Translations under genes and position numbers: made by a program
Shown here: piece after piece, positions 1 through 10,554 of the stretch
How positions within the stretch are numbered: position 1 is the stretch's first letter
Layout of the letters: each line of letters starts with the position of its first letter
Notes under the pieces: generated by a model
Seen by the model: the letters and a program-made list of their open reading frames with translations, nothing else
Databases searched by the model: none
Told to the model about the DNA's origin: nothing
From: Falsirhodobacter sp051195255
Lineage (GTDB): Bacteria > Pseudomonadota > Alphaproteobacteria > Rhodobacterales > Rhodobacteraceae
DNA length: 64,000 bases
Direction: 5' to 3'
Assembly: GCF_051195255.1 (NCBI RefSeq)
Contig: NZ_JBNJLK010000002.1
Span: forward strand, 1 to 64,000

Positions 1-1722
<1,722 letters not shown>

Positions 1723-1755
1723 GGGGTAATCTCCGGTTTGCACGGGGCAGGGACG

Positions 1756-1995
1756 TCAGTCAGTGCCGTGTCCCTGTTCCATAAGGTGATCGGCGCGGGC
1801 GGCATCGCGCGCCAAGGCCCGGACCAAGGCGAGCAGGTGATCCCGAGGCTGCGACACCTGATGATCCCCGGCAAGGGGCGTGTTGGGGGTATCGGCCAAG
1901 GGGGCCGAAACACGGACACTAGGAGATACCAACGCGAAGGCCGCCGTTTGCGTGGCGCCTCCCTCGTTGGCAATATCTCTCCGGTCTCGCGCCAT
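1756..1995 (-). CDS. small hypothetical protein upstream of the integrase
   Basis: A 79-aa frame ending 33 bases before the integrase start, so probably co-transcribed. The recognisable part is the C-terminal helix LLALVRALARDAARAD. From memory, similar short proteins sit directly before large serine recombinases in alphaproteobacteria. No ribosome-binding site is well placed; GGGAG lies about 16 bases upstream. An overlapping 140-aa frame at 1719-2141 is proline- and arginine-rich and looks like a shadow. Function unknown; a recombination accessory factor is only an inference from position. Confidence 0.5.
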   Translation of the reverse strand: MARDRRDIANEGGATQTAAFALVSPSVRVSAPLADTPNTPLAGDHQVSQPRDHLLALVRALARDAARADHLMEQGHGTD

Positions 1996-2364
1996 GGGCC
2001 GAGTTGCTCCCTGCGCCGGAGGGCAGGGCCCGTCGACGTTTGCTGCTGATGATCCTGGGTGCGGGCGGTCCCGCGGGTGTTCAGATGATCATAAGGCATG
2101 GGAGAGGTTCTGAAGCTGGAAACACGGAACTCTGGGTTCATGAATGTGGATAACCTGCCGGAAATACGGAAATCTCACTCTTCATAGGGTGACCGAGAGA
2201 CAACTTCGGGTCGCTGGATGATGCGATGGCCGCATTCCGATGGCTTGTCGGGGTGATTGCCAGGCACCGCAGAACTTCGGGGGCGAGTTATCCGTATTTT
2301 AGGGCGTGCTCTCAGGAGCAGTGTCAAATGCCCCACTAAGGCAGACCATCTGGCGGCAAGGCTG
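1996..2364. other. non-coding stretch with a consensus DnaA box
   Basis: No convincing gene. The minus strand at 2145-2153 reads TTATCCACA, a perfect consensus DnaA box. Short CGGAAAT/CCGTATTT motifs recur at about 2159-2171 and 2290. It lies between the integrase pair and the DUF6634 gene and probably holds the promoter for the former. Confidence 0.45.
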
Positions 2365-2817
2365 TCATCGATGGCCGTCTTTGTCGGCGCAGCCTCGCGC
2401 CTGGCGATCCTGCGCGTCCATCTCCCTGAGCCACTCGATATAGACCTGCAACCGACGATCGATTTGCGCGCGGTCGGGCGGCAGCAACGGGGCGAGGTAG
2501 GGATGGGCGCGATGCACATGTCCCTCGCGCGGGTGGTGGCGCCGGAGTCGATACCAGCGCGACACCGTGCGGGCCCAGCGATCGTCGGGATCAAGGGCGA
2601 TGATGGGGGAGGTGATGATAGTCTTGTCCCCCAACGCCGGATGGCCGCGGACGTCGCCTTCCAGCACCAGCTCGCCGATGACAGTGATCTGCGGCCGCCA
2701 GGGATCGAGTTCCGGTGCGCTGTCTAGATCCAGGTCAGATGGACCTGCCTCTGCGGCGGTGATCGAGACCAATGCACGGTCAAGCCAAGAGCGCTTATAG
2801 GGCGACAAAATGGTCAT
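2365..2817 (-). CDS. DUF6634 family protein
   Basis: A 150-aa protein of unknown function. The pattern APELDPWRPQITVIGELVLEG, then GHPALGDKTIITSPI and DDRWARTVSRWYRLRR, is what I know of the DUF6634 family, found mostly in accessory DNA of Rhodobacterales. The ATG at 2817 is chosen because AAGGAGA stands 7 bases before it; the open frame continues upstream but only with low-complexity sequence. It lies downstream of the FtsH-like protease on the same strand. This grouping seems typical of these islands, but its meaning is unknown. Confidence 0.7.
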   Translation of the reverse strand: MTILSPYKRSWLDRALVSITAAEAGPSDLDLDSAPELDPWRPQITVIGELVLEGDVRGHPALGDKTIITSPIIALDPDDRWARTVSRWYRLRRHHPREGHVHRAHPYLAPLLPPDRAQIDRRLQVYIEWLREMDAQDRQARGCADKDGHR

Positions 2818-3160
2818 GCCGTTCTCCTTAATGAAAGGGGGTGTGCGTCGTTTTGAGACAACCCGGGTTCCATGACGTGCGCGTGGGGTGGCCGTCATGG
2901 ACCATCGACACTCGGTCGACGAAGGATTTTGTCTGGTGGGTCTTCCCGGTCCTTTGTTCTTTGTTTTTTTGTTCTTTCTGTCTTCTCTTCTTCGTGCCGG
3001 GGGAATGGAGTGGGCGGCGGATGGGACCCGCCGCAGGGAGTGCCGTTTTTGGTTTTGGGGACTTGGCAGGCGGTTCCACCGCCTTCTTCTTCTTTTTTGT
3101 TCGGTGATGACGGGTTCGCGGACGCGGGTGATTGCCCGGGGCTGGCGCAGGTGTCCGCAT
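2818..3160 (-). other. low-complexity spacer; possible 110-aa basic ORF
   Basis: Between the protease and the DUF6634 gene. The minus strand has long purine runs (about 2955-3000 and 3086-3104). An open frame of 110 codons (2828-3160) starts directly after the protease stop codon and would give a Lys/Arg/Pro-rich, very basic protein. It resembles no family I know and has no ribosome-binding site of its own, so it is more likely an untranslated spacer than a gene. Confidence 0.3.
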
Positions 3161-5425
3161 CTATCGGGATTGCTGGGCGGCGCGCGTGTGTGGGTCTTCA
3201 TCCGGTGCCGTCGGGCGCAGGCGCGCGAGCCAGTTTTGGGCTTCGGCCTGATCCATGTCGCGGGTGGCCATCAGCGACTCCGCCATCTCTTCGAGAAGAG
3301 GGCGGTGAAGGGTAAGGATCTCCGCCGCGCGCTTCTCGGCATTCTCGAGTTCGCGCCTGACGCGGAATACGGCGTCGGGGTCGCGCGCCAGACGTGCCTC
3401 GGGGTCTGCGCTCCAGACCGAGCCATGGCCGCCCAGACCATAGCGCATCTGGATCCCCGAGGCGATGGCCGTCGCCATGGCCAGATCAGAGTCCGGACCA
3501 CCTCCCGCTCCGGCGGATACGTCGCCCAACACCAGCCGTTCGGCGGCGCGCCCAGCAAGAAGCTGAACCATGCGATTCTGCATATCCGCGAGAAGGCCGT
3601 GCTTTGCAGTGGTGTCGAAGACAGTCCCTCCGCCCCCGTCGCGATCCAGGTAGACCCGCTTGATTGGTCCAAGATCCAGCACGGTGCAGACGATGGCGTG
3701 GCCGCATTCGTGGACGGCGACGCGGCGGTCGATCTCGGGATCATGCGTGAGGCGGAACACGTTCCGCAGGTCGTTGATGACGAGATTCCGCTTGGCCCCA
3801 CGGGCGGCGGCCCGTGCTTGGCGCACGACGGCATCGACATCGGCGGCGGAACAGCCGATGGCACGGGCGGCAAGGTCCCGCAGGTCAGCTTCGCTCCAGT
3901 CAGGCAGGCAATGTCGGAACACGCCGTAGAGTGCATCAGCATCGGGCAACGGCACGGAGACCTTCATATCGATCCGGCCCGCGCGCAAAACGGCCGGATC
4001 GATTGTATTCGGGTGGTTGCACGTGGCAACGACCACAACGCCCTCCTCGCGCGCGATTGCGTCCATCTCGGCTAAAAAAGCATTGATCACCTGCGTGCGA
4101 TAGCTGCGATTGTGCTGGTCACTGTCCTCGCGCGAGCCGACCGCATCGATCTCGTCGATGATCAGCACCGACGGCGCTTTTGTGCGGGCCTCGGCAAAGC
4201 TCTTGCGCATCTCGCGCAGCATGTCGCCGAGATGGCCCGCCGCCTGCCAAGCGCCGAACGTTCCGGTGACGACGGCAAAACCGGCGGAATGGCCCATCGC
4301 CCGAGCGATCCACGATTTACCCGTCCCGGGCGGGCCGTAAAGCAACAGCGTCCGCGTTAGGTCTGGCCAGGCGACTGCGCCGGTCTTCCATCCGCGCAAG
4401 TCACGCACGATCTGCCGCGCGGCGCGCAGCGCCGGTGTGTCGCCGTGGAGATCTTCGAGCCATGGCCCATCCGTCGCAGCCCGCGGAACTTCTGTGAGGG
4501 CGGCGATCCGTTCGGCCACGGCTTTGGCGGTGGGCGCCCGCATCGCAAGGCTCAGGGACAGCGCGTCGAGGTCCGACAGCACGGTATCGTTGGTAAGGGC
4601 GGCGCGCACCGCCGCCTCGTCGATCCGCCCCGTCGCACTGTGTGTCGCGCGCAGCGCGGTGATCAGGATGTCCACCGACAGAGGCGCGTAGCTCCGGTGT
4701 TGGACCGGTGCCTGCCGCGGGATTGGCAGGCCCTTGGACTCCTCCGGCAGCAGGACGAGAATCGGGGCGCGCATATCGACGGCGCGCGCGAGATCGGCAG
4801 CAAAAGCCGCTTCCGCGCGTTCCGAGACCTTGCCGTTCATGGGCTCCGGGTGCAATAGCAGTAGATAGGGCGCATCCTTCGGGAGACGGCCGAGCGTCAT
4901 GGCAAGTGACCAACCCTCCGGCACCAAGAGCGGCAGTAGCTTCTGCAGCATGTGGATGAGATCAGCCGGCACGCGCTCGATTACGGTGATCGCGCCGGGG
5001 GCCAGCATGGCGTCGCGATCTGCGAGATTGCCGATGCTCGCCACCAGGCGCAAAAGCGGGATGAGCTTGCCTGACGGCAACCGGAGGCGGGGCTGCGACG
5101 TGCCATCCGACGCGGTCGCCGCGGGATCGCCATCGTCTTCCTGGACAGAGTCGTATTCCTCCGGGGGAATGTTTTGCGCAGCCGGGCTGCGGTTCAGTGC
5201 ATCGAGTGCGGTGGACCCCGGAGGCGACATTGTGGTCACCAGGAGTTCGGGCAGATCCATATCCTCCGGGTCCAATGCGGGATCCCAGGCCGGGGTCAGC
5301 CGAGCCGCCAGATCGTCCTGCAGATTGCGGATGGCCTGATCTGCCAAAGACAGCCAAATCGGGGATTTAGGGGATCCGGAATTGATCTTGGGGTTGCGGG
5401 TCAGATTTGCGTTTGTCTGGGTCAT
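3161..5425 (-). CDS. soluble FtsH-like AAA ATPase / zinc metalloprotease
   Basis: A 754-aa ATP-dependent protease. Residues about 1-330 are a variable N-terminal part with no membrane segment. Then come an AAA module with Walker A GPPGTGKS at 364-371, Walker B SVLIIDEIDAVG and an arginine-rich second region of homology (NHPNTIDPAVLRAGRID), and an M41-type peptidase domain with zinc site HECGH at 572-576. Genuine FtsH has two N-terminal transmembrane helices and acts on membrane proteins; this one lacks them and should act in the cytosol. The ATG at 5425 is the first start that excludes an arginine- and proline-rich low-complexity extension; its ribosome-binding site is weak. The substrate is unknown; a phage or repressor protein would suit the context. 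Confidence 0.88.
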   Translation of the reverse strand: MTQTNANLTRNPKINSGSPKSPIWLSLADQAIRNLQDDLAARLTPAWDPALDPEDMDLPELLVTTMSPPGSTALDALNRSPAAQNIPPEEYDSVQEDDGDPAATASDGTSQPRLRLPSGKLIPLLRLVASIGNLADRDAMLAPGAITVIERVPADLIHMLQKLLPLLVPEGWSLAMTLGRLPKDAPYLLLLHPEPMNGKVSERAEAAFAADLARAVDMRAPILVLLPEESKGLPIPRQAPVQHRSYAPLSVDILITALRATHSATGRIDEAAVRAALTNDTVLSDLDALSLSLAMRAPTAKAVAERIAALTEVPRAATDGPWLEDLHGDTPALRAARQIVRDLRGWKTGAVAWPDLTRTLLLYGPPGTGKSWIARAMGHSAGFAVVTGTFGAWQAAGHLGDMLREMRKSFAEARTKAPSVLIIDEIDAVGSREDSDQHNRSYRTQVINAFLAEMDAIAREEGVVVVATCNHPNTIDPAVLRAGRIDMKVSVPLPDADALYGVFRHCLPDWSEADLRDLAARAIGCSAADVDAVVRQARAAARGAKRNLVINDLRNVFRLTHDPEIDRRVAVHECGHAIVCTVLDLGPIKRVYLDRDGGGGTVFDTTAKHGLLADMQNRMVQLLAGRAAERLVLGDVSAGAGGGPDSDLAMATAIASGIQMRYGLGGHGSVWSADPEARLARDPDAVFRVRRELENAEKRAAEILTLHRPLLEEMAESLMATRDMDQAEAQNWLARLRPTAPDEDPHTRAAQQSR

Positions 5426-5965
5426 AACGGGATTCCGGGTGTGAGGAGGGAAGACCATCCGGCGGTCCGAATGGCGATCGGTGAGGCAGAGCGGGAGGCG
5501 CGATCTTGGGCGGTGCATGGTGGCCGCGGTGTCGTGTAAGGGGCGAACGGATATCCGGAAGCCTCCTGAGATCGGCTCTGTTGAAGCCGATGGCATCCGG
5601 ATTCCGGAACGCGCGCTGCAGATCGCCTCGGCCGTCCGGTGGATAGGTTCGGCTTCCGGATAACGGAGGCATGCGGCTGCGACGCTGGTTCGCAGCGTCA
5701 TCCGGAACTGTCGGCATAAGGCCGGCCATGATCCGGAATCACCACGCAAGATGGCGTTATCCGGGTTGGCCCGGATGGCGGCGCAGGATCGGAGATCGAT
5801 CCCGCAGCGTGGTCTTGGGCTGCGGTTTGCGCCGGGTTCGGGCGCGTGCTGGAGTCCGGCGGGCCGATACGGTCGACGGATGTGAATCCGGGGGATCCGG
5901 CATGATCTCCGGATCGGCGAGGTCCGCCGCTCGGGACAGCGGGGAGGTCGAATCCGGAGTCCGGA
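5375..5965. repeat. cluster of ten TCCGGA palindromes
   Basis: TCCGGA occurs at 5375, 5554, 5596, 5603, 5655, 5701, 5732, 5908, 5953 and 5960. At this base composition about 0.2 copies would be expected in 590 bases. Six lie in the 331-base gap between the GIY-YIG gene and the FtsH-like gene, where I see no gene; the others run into both coding ends. Many are flanked as (A/T)TCCGGA(A/T). They could bind a regulator or be methylation targets. Confidence 0.6.
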
Positions 5966-6926
5966 TGCGCGCCGCATCCACGATGTCCGCCTCGATCAGG
6001 TCGAGGGTCTTATGCAGGAGAGGCAGGCTCTCAGGCCTATACACCTCGGACGAGACATTCATCAGATCCACATATTCTTGACGCGGAACGAGGGACTCCG
6101 GATGTGTGCGTTTGAGGCGGGCATGGGCGGCTTTCTCGCTCGCGCAGGCGTCGTGGCCCGTCGGCATGGCCACGACCCGGAGAACCTCGACGATGGCGTC
6201 TTTGGGAAGGTCAAGTTGATGTTTGTGCCTCTTTACCGGACGTGCCGAATATCCAACTTTGAGAACGTGACGACCGGTGGCAGGATGACGGATGTCGAGC
6301 AGGTAAATATAGCTCGGCTTGGCCGTCCAGGATTGCCCGCAGCCGGCGCAATCGCATTGTCCCCACCGCACATTGGCAACCGCGATCCGCTGTTCATGTC
6401 CGCAAGTGTGACGATAGACCCGATAGGACGCACTTCCCTTGGGATCGCGTCCCACACGCATCCAGCCGAAGTTTTGCGCCTCATCTTCCTCACGCATGAT
6501 GAGGCAGATATTGCAGCGGGCGGCCACTTCGCCACGGGCCATACGGTCCACGAATGCGAACTGCCTACGTGACTCATGGCCACAGGGTAGGCCGTAGCGA
6601 CCATAATGCCGATGATCTTGGTCCCGTCCGAGCCAGGTCAGGCCAGCGGTCAGGGCCGTCTGGCGCCAACGGGCCTCGATGCAATGCGGGCACAAAGGTT
6701 GCGCCGACATGACAACCGAATGACGCGCAGCGTGGATCCCGCCGCAGATATGGCAACGCAGTGCGACATGCAGGCGGTCCCGAACCCGGGCGATCAGGTC
6801 GAAGCCTTTGTCCCGCGCCGCTATGGTCCAGTGCTCGTGGATCGGGCCGGGATGAATGACGAGGGGGAGATCGGACACCGCAATCGGAGTGCGGTTGTCG
6901 TGCGAAGACAGGATGGTCTTGGGCAT
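5757..6926 (-). CDS. GIY-YIG nuclease-fold protein with Cys/His zinc motifs
   Basis: A 389-aa protein. Residues 1-200 hold several cysteine pairs (58/61, 79/82, 138/141, 191-196) and CGHE motifs, which look like zinc-binding knuckles. From about 206 the sequence SYIYLLDI, then VLKVGYSARPVKRH and EKAAHARLK, matches the GIY-YIG fold of the T5orf172/MUG113 type. The C-terminal 90 residues are disordered and basic. The ATG at 6926 has GGGAGG at an ideal distance. Probable DNA-binding or DNA-cutting role; the Zn region followed by GIY-YIG resembles island-encoded nucleases, but its target is not evident. Confidence 0.75.
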   Translation of the reverse strand: MPKTILSSHDNRTPIAVSDLPLVIHPGPIHEHWTIAARDKGFDLIARVRDRLHVALRCHICGGIHAARHSVVMSAQPLCPHCIEARWRQTALTAGLTWLGRDQDHRHYGRYGLPCGHESRRQFAFVDRMARGEVAARCNICLIMREEDEAQNFGWMRVGRDPKGSASYRVYRHTCGHEQRIAVANVRWGQCDCAGCGQSWTAKPSYIYLLDIRHPATGRHVLKVGYSARPVKRHKHQLDLPKDAIVEVLRVVAMPTGHDACASEKAAHARLKRTHPESLVPRQEYVDLMNVSSEVYRPESLPLLHKTLDLIEADIVDAARIRTPDSTSPLSRAADLADPEIMPDPPDSHPSTVSARRTPARARTRRKPQPKTTLRDRSPILRRHPGQPG

Positions 6927-7090
6927 GGGAGGTCCTCCCGGAAAACAGGATGGGGGCAGCCATGGCCGAGCTTGCGCATGCGAAGCGTGCAGCCCAAGGG
7001 CCGGAGGCTGAGGAAATTTGGTGAGACGGAGCAACGGACCTGCGGTCGATGGTTAATCGCAGGCCGGCAGCTGTCAGATCTGCGAAGCAG

Positions 7091-7627
7091 TCAGGCCGCC
7101 GGCGCCATCTGGTAATCGGGATCATCCGCGGTGATCTCGGCAGGATCCACCTCGATGGCATCCATGAAATCCGGCAATTCGCTCAAGGCCTTCAAATGCT
7201 GTTGAAAGGCGGCGACCATTTGATTGGTGCGGCGCCCCGTGGGGCCGGTATCGGTGCAGCGGAAAAGATCAGGGAAATAGTCCTGCAGCGCGAAGGTGTT
7301 CCGGAACGCTTCGGGTGTGTCGCTCTCGATCAGCATCTGTGCCATCTTGCCAAGGCGCTTCAACGGCTGATCTTCCCGACGTTCGAGCGGCGTGGCATCA
7401 AGCTGAGCAAGGCTGTCCAGCACGCGGGTCCGAACCCGTTCAGCGTTGCGAATCCACGCGTCGCAGGCGGGATCCCAGTTGCTGCAATGCTCGAGGTCGC
7501 GCTCCGCTTCGATATAGGCGGAGAGGTTGCACGTCACTTTGCTGAACAGGACAGTGACGGGGGAGGGGCGAAACGATGGCGCCGCTTCCGAATGGCCCGG
7601 CGGGATGATAGGCGTGTGAATAGCCAT
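7091..7627 (-). CDS. hypothetical island protein
   Basis: A 178-aa acidic, mainly helical protein with no membrane segment and no motif I can name. AGGAGA sits 6 bases before the ATG, so expression is likely. It is the first gene of the leftward run that continues with the GIY-YIG, FtsH-like and DUF6634 genes, and it is divergent from the ribbon-helix-helix gene. I do not recognise its family. Confidence 0.65.
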   Translation of the reverse strand: MAIHTPIIPPGHSEAAPSFRPSPVTVLFSKVTCNLSAYIEAERDLEHCSNWDPACDAWIRNAERVRTRVLDSLAQLDATPLERREDQPLKRLGKMAQMLIESDTPEAFRNTFALQDYFPDLFRCTDTGPTGRRTNQMVAAFQQHLKALSELPDFMDAIEVDPAEITADDPDYQMAPAA

Positions 7628-7704
7628 GAGTGATCTCCTGAGGATCAGTTGTGGTTAGGACCGGGCAAGGGGGTAGGAGCCCTTGCCTGTGTCCGCATTA
7701 TATG

Positions 7705-7720
7705 AAACCATTAAACCGTA
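7705..7720 (+). promoter_or_regulatory. tandem operator-like repeat before the RHH gene
   Basis: AAACCATT and AAACCGTA stand in tandem with an 8-base period in an A/T-rich 115-bp divergent intergenic region, 22 bases before the ATG of the ribbon-helix-helix gene. Tandem short repeats are typical operators of such regulators. Whether it controls one or both divergent transcripts is inferred. Confidence 0.4.
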
Positions 7721-7742
7721 AATCAAGCATAGATTCGGAAAA

Positions 7743-7922
7743 ATGGAAAAAAAACGCGGACGCCCTCCGATAGACTCGGAGGCGGTAAACCTCCGCCTCC
7801 CACGCGACCTCATAGAAGCTATAGATGAGCACCGCCGCGATGAGGCCGATCTGCCTACTCGCCCTGAGATGATCCGCCGAGCCTTGATTGAATGGCTGGA
7901 GATGAAAACGAGGAAAATCTGA
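7743..7922 (+). CDS. ribbon-helix-helix transcriptional regulator (59 aa)
   Basis: A short gene encoding MEKKRGRPPIDSEAVNL, then RLPRDLIEAIDEHR and a C-terminal helix RPEMIRRALIEWLEMK. This is the classic MetJ/Arc fold: a basic N-terminus, a beta strand with alternating contacts (VNLRLP), and two helices. It should dimerise and bind short tandem operators such as those at 7705-7720, controlling itself and perhaps the divergent operon starting at 7627. The frame was cross-checked against the opposite-strand reading and is intact. The ribosome-binding site is weak. Confidence 0.85.
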   Translation: MEKKRGRPPIDSEAVNLRLPRDLIEAIDEHRRDEADLPTRPEMIRRALIEWLEMKTRKI

Positions 7923-8378
7923 ACTAGGTAGGAGACTCTATACTTTCGACGAGTGACTTCGAGTTTAATGGTAATTCCGGTGCCTGGCATGCGAGTGCAA
8001 CGTCACAGATGATTTCCCCGCCGGATCTAGGTTCAGAGCATGTTCTTTTCTGGTCCATTGGACCAGTTGGATTCTCGGACCGCTACCGCGCACCAGTCCG
8101 TAACCGCGCTGCCTTGCATCCCCAGCCCGGTCCAACGGTCCAACAGGTCCAACGGACCAGTAACCGGCAGAGGGGGACTTTCCGGATTTTTTAAACTGCG
8201 GTGTCCGCCGCCTTCCGTGTTCGTCGTGTCATTGCAATTGCGCACCCAGGTTATCCCCAAAATTCGCACGTCCGGGGCCGTTGTCCACACTATCCCGCAG
8301 CGCCGGCGCTGACGTGTATCCCGTCATGGAGGATCATGTCGGAGATGGCGCAACCCTGCGTCCTACTTGGAAAACACA
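7923..8378 (+). other. candidate replication origin: iterons and DnaA-like boxes
   Basis: No gene in 456 bases. There is a palindrome TGGTCCATTGGACCA (8051-8065), three GGTCCAAC repeats at 8129, 8137 and 8146, and the inverted form GGACCAG at 8154. Next come an A/T patch (8180-8193) and DnaA-like boxes TTATCCCCA (8251-8259) and TTGTCCACA (8281-8289), each one base off consensus. It lies directly before a DUF927 helicase-like gene, as plasmid and satellite origins often do. A role in copying the excised circle is inferred. Confidence 0.5.
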
Positions 8379-10241
8379 ATGCCGGATCATAATTCTCTCG
8401 ACGAGCAGGAGCGCGAAGCGCATCCCGAGACCGTGACCACATCCACCGACGCCGAACAGATCGCTCCCTTGGAAACGGTTCCTGAAGAAACCGTTCATTC
8501 TCGGTTCACCCCCCTTCATCAGGACCCGGACATCGCGGCTTTTCTGGCCACCATGCGCGAGGAGCTCCCGCCGTTCTGGACCCATCTGCCCCACGAGCAG
8601 ATGCTGGGGTATGGCGGCATGGATAATGAGTGGGTGCCGATGTGCGGCCCGCTGCGCGTCGAGGCTTTGATCCGCGACGGCGAGGGTCAGCACTGGAGCC
8701 GCCGTATCCGCTATCTTGATCGCGACGGACATCTGCGCCGGGAAACCATCTCCGAGGCCGACATCCTCAACCGGCCGCGTAACGTCTGTGCGCAGCTGAT
8801 CTCGGCGGGGCTCGCCATCGAGGGCAATCGTACGGACATCATTCAGTTGATCCGTAAGTGGCCCGTGGATGCCCGCCGTATCCTGTCGGTGTCGCGGCCC
8901 GGCTGGTTGGAGGAAACGATTGCGGAACCCGCGTATCTGTTGCCGGACGGCAGACTAATTGCGGCGGACCCACAGCGTGACGACGACATCGAGCTGACCC
9001 ACGCCCGCAGCGCGGTCCCGCTGTCAGGGTGCTTGGAAGGATGGCAAGCCACCGTCGGTCGTCTGGCTGCCGGTAACCCTGCGCTGATCAGCGCCATCTG
9101 CGCGGTTCTCGCCGGTCCCCTCCTGAAACCTGCCAGGCTCGAAACGCTGGGCGTAAACCTTCACGCATCGACGAGTTCGGGAAAGACCGCCGCGTTGATT
9201 GCCGCGCAAAGCTGCATCGGGCCGCCCCAGTTGGACCGTTGGAATGCCACGAACACCGCGCTGGAGCTTACCTGTCGACAGGCTCATGACGGCACGCTGA
9301 TGTTGGACGAGTTCCCGGCTCAGCCGTCACCTCCCATCATCGAGGCCCTCTACATGATCGGCAACGGCACGGGCCGCGGGCGCGGAAACCGCAAGCTGAT
9401 GCGCGAGGAAACGCTGCGTTGGCGGACGGTTTTGCTTTCGACCTCGGAAAAGCCGATCGCCCAGATCCTGGCCACCGCCCGGATCCAGATGCCTGAAGGA
9501 ATCGGCGTCCGCCTGATCGATATTCCCGCGCGGTCATGGGAATTTAATCTGTTTAAGACCTTGCATGAATATGGTTCGGGGCATGCCTTTGCTGAAGCTC
9601 TCCAGGCCGGGGCCAGAGAGCACCACGGGCATGTCCTGCCGGCATTCGTGCAACGGATCGTTGCGCGGCACAGGCGGGTGGAGGAGACCTTGCCCCTCAT
9701 GATCGCGCGCCTGCGCAACTCAATGTTGTCGGCAATCGGGTTGCCCGCGAATGCGAAGGAAGGTCCTGTGATGCGCGTTCTGACCTGTCTGGCCCTAGTC
9801 GCAGCCGCCGGTGAAATCGGCATCCGGCTCGGCGTCCTGCCTTGGCGCAAAGGCATGGCGGCGGATGCGCTGATTGAGATCGCGACGATCTGGCACCGGG
9901 CCTATGCGGCGCGTCCGCCCTCGACCGCAGAGGCCATGGCCGATCGTCTGACCGGATACCTGCGGCGCAACCGCCACCGTCTGTGCCCACCCGGAGCCGA
10001 GCCGGATCCGGATGCCATTGGCTGGTGTGATGCACGCTGGATCTATCTCGGCATCGAAGCCCTCCGGACGGAGATCGCCGACGGCATGCCGGCCAACCTG
10101 GCGGTGAAGCTTTTGGGAGACGCGGGGCTGCTGGTTCCCGGAGGGGAGCAGAGGTCGTTTCAGTATCGCCTTCCCCGCCATGTCGATCCGGACAGGGCAC
10201 GGGTCTATCGGTTCGACAGGCAGCGGATCGAGGGTCGGTAG
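8379..10241 (+). CDS. DUF927 domain helicase-like replication protein
   Basis: A 620-aa protein. A variable N-terminus of about 90 residues is followed by a DUF927-type region (LSVSRPGWLEE, YLLPDGRLIAAD) and an ATPase core with a Walker A-like STSSGKT at 264-270 and Walker B LMLDEF, then a C-terminal region containing a winged-helix-like segment. DUF927 proteins are fused or adjacent to primases in phages, plasmids and integrated elements and act as helicases. ATG 8379 is preferred over the TTG at 8367 because GGAAAA precedes it. The preceding iteron/DnaA-box region fits a replication initiator. No primase domain is visible. Confidence 0.75.
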   Translation: MPDHNSLDEQEREAHPETVTTSTDAEQIAPLETVPEETVHSRFTPLHQDPDIAAFLATMREELPPFWTHLPHEQMLGYGGMDNEWVPMCGPLRVEALIRDGEGQHWSRRIRYLDRDGHLRRETISEADILNRPRNVCAQLISAGLAIEGNRTDIIQLIRKWPVDARRILSVSRPGWLEETIAEPAYLLPDGRLIAADPQRDDDIELTHARSAVPLSGCLEGWQATVGRLAAGNPALISAICAVLAGPLLKPARLETLGVNLHASTSSGKTAALIAAQSCIGPPQLDRWNATNTALELTCRQAHDGTLMLDEFPAQPSPPIIEALYMIGNGTGRGRGNRKLMREETLRWRTVLLSTSEKPIAQILATARIQMPEGIGVRLIDIPARSWEFNLFKTLHEYGSGHAFAEALQAGAREHHGHVLPAFVQRIVARHRRVEETLPLMIARLRNSMLSAIGLPANAKEGPVMRVLTCLALVAAAGEIGIRLGVLPWRKGMAADALIEIATIWHRAYAARPPSTAEAMADRLTGYLRRNRHRLCPPGAEPDPDAIGWCDARWIYLGIEALRTEIADGMPANLAVKLLGDAGLLVPGGEQRSFQYRLPRHVDPDRARVYRFDRQRIEGR

Positions 10242-10554
10242 CCCCACGAGCACTGCTTTGGGCCAATGGCCGAGATGTTTATCAGGGCGGTTTCCGAGCC
10301 GGCCCCGGTCCGGCATCGCGGCATCATGCGGTGTCGGATAAAATTGCTCGTTGGCTCCTGGCCTTTCAGGGCCGGAAAGCCCCCCCGGGGCTTGCCCTCC
10401 CAAAGCTATCCTGGTCGCTCAGGCGTCATACGGCAGAGGAAACGCCTTTTACAAACCTCGATAATATGGGGGCGGGGAGTAATTCATCATGTTATCGAGC
10501 AATGTAAGTGACCTGCCACGGGTATTTCACCCGGCTCAGACCGATGCCCTTTGG
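10242..10554. other. intergenic region with a strong hairpin
   Basis: No gene seen. A perfect 7-bp hairpin, AAGCCCC/GGGGCTT (10377-10393), follows the DUF927 gene by 135 bases but has no T tract, so it is at best a weak terminator. A spaced inverted repeat CTCGATAA/TTATCGAG surrounds about 10457-10502. Confidence 0.35.

Noticed and set aside
7655..7990. 111-codon minus-strand frame over the RHH gene
   Set aside because: Its sequence is family-less, while the opposite strand at 7743-7922 gives a textbook ribbon-helix-helix protein; the minus frame is a shadow.
8129..8160. CRISPR-like short repeats
   Set aside because: The GGTCCAAC units are 8-9 bases apart with no spacers, so they are iteron-like. 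I saw no CRISPR array or cas gene anywhere in the window.
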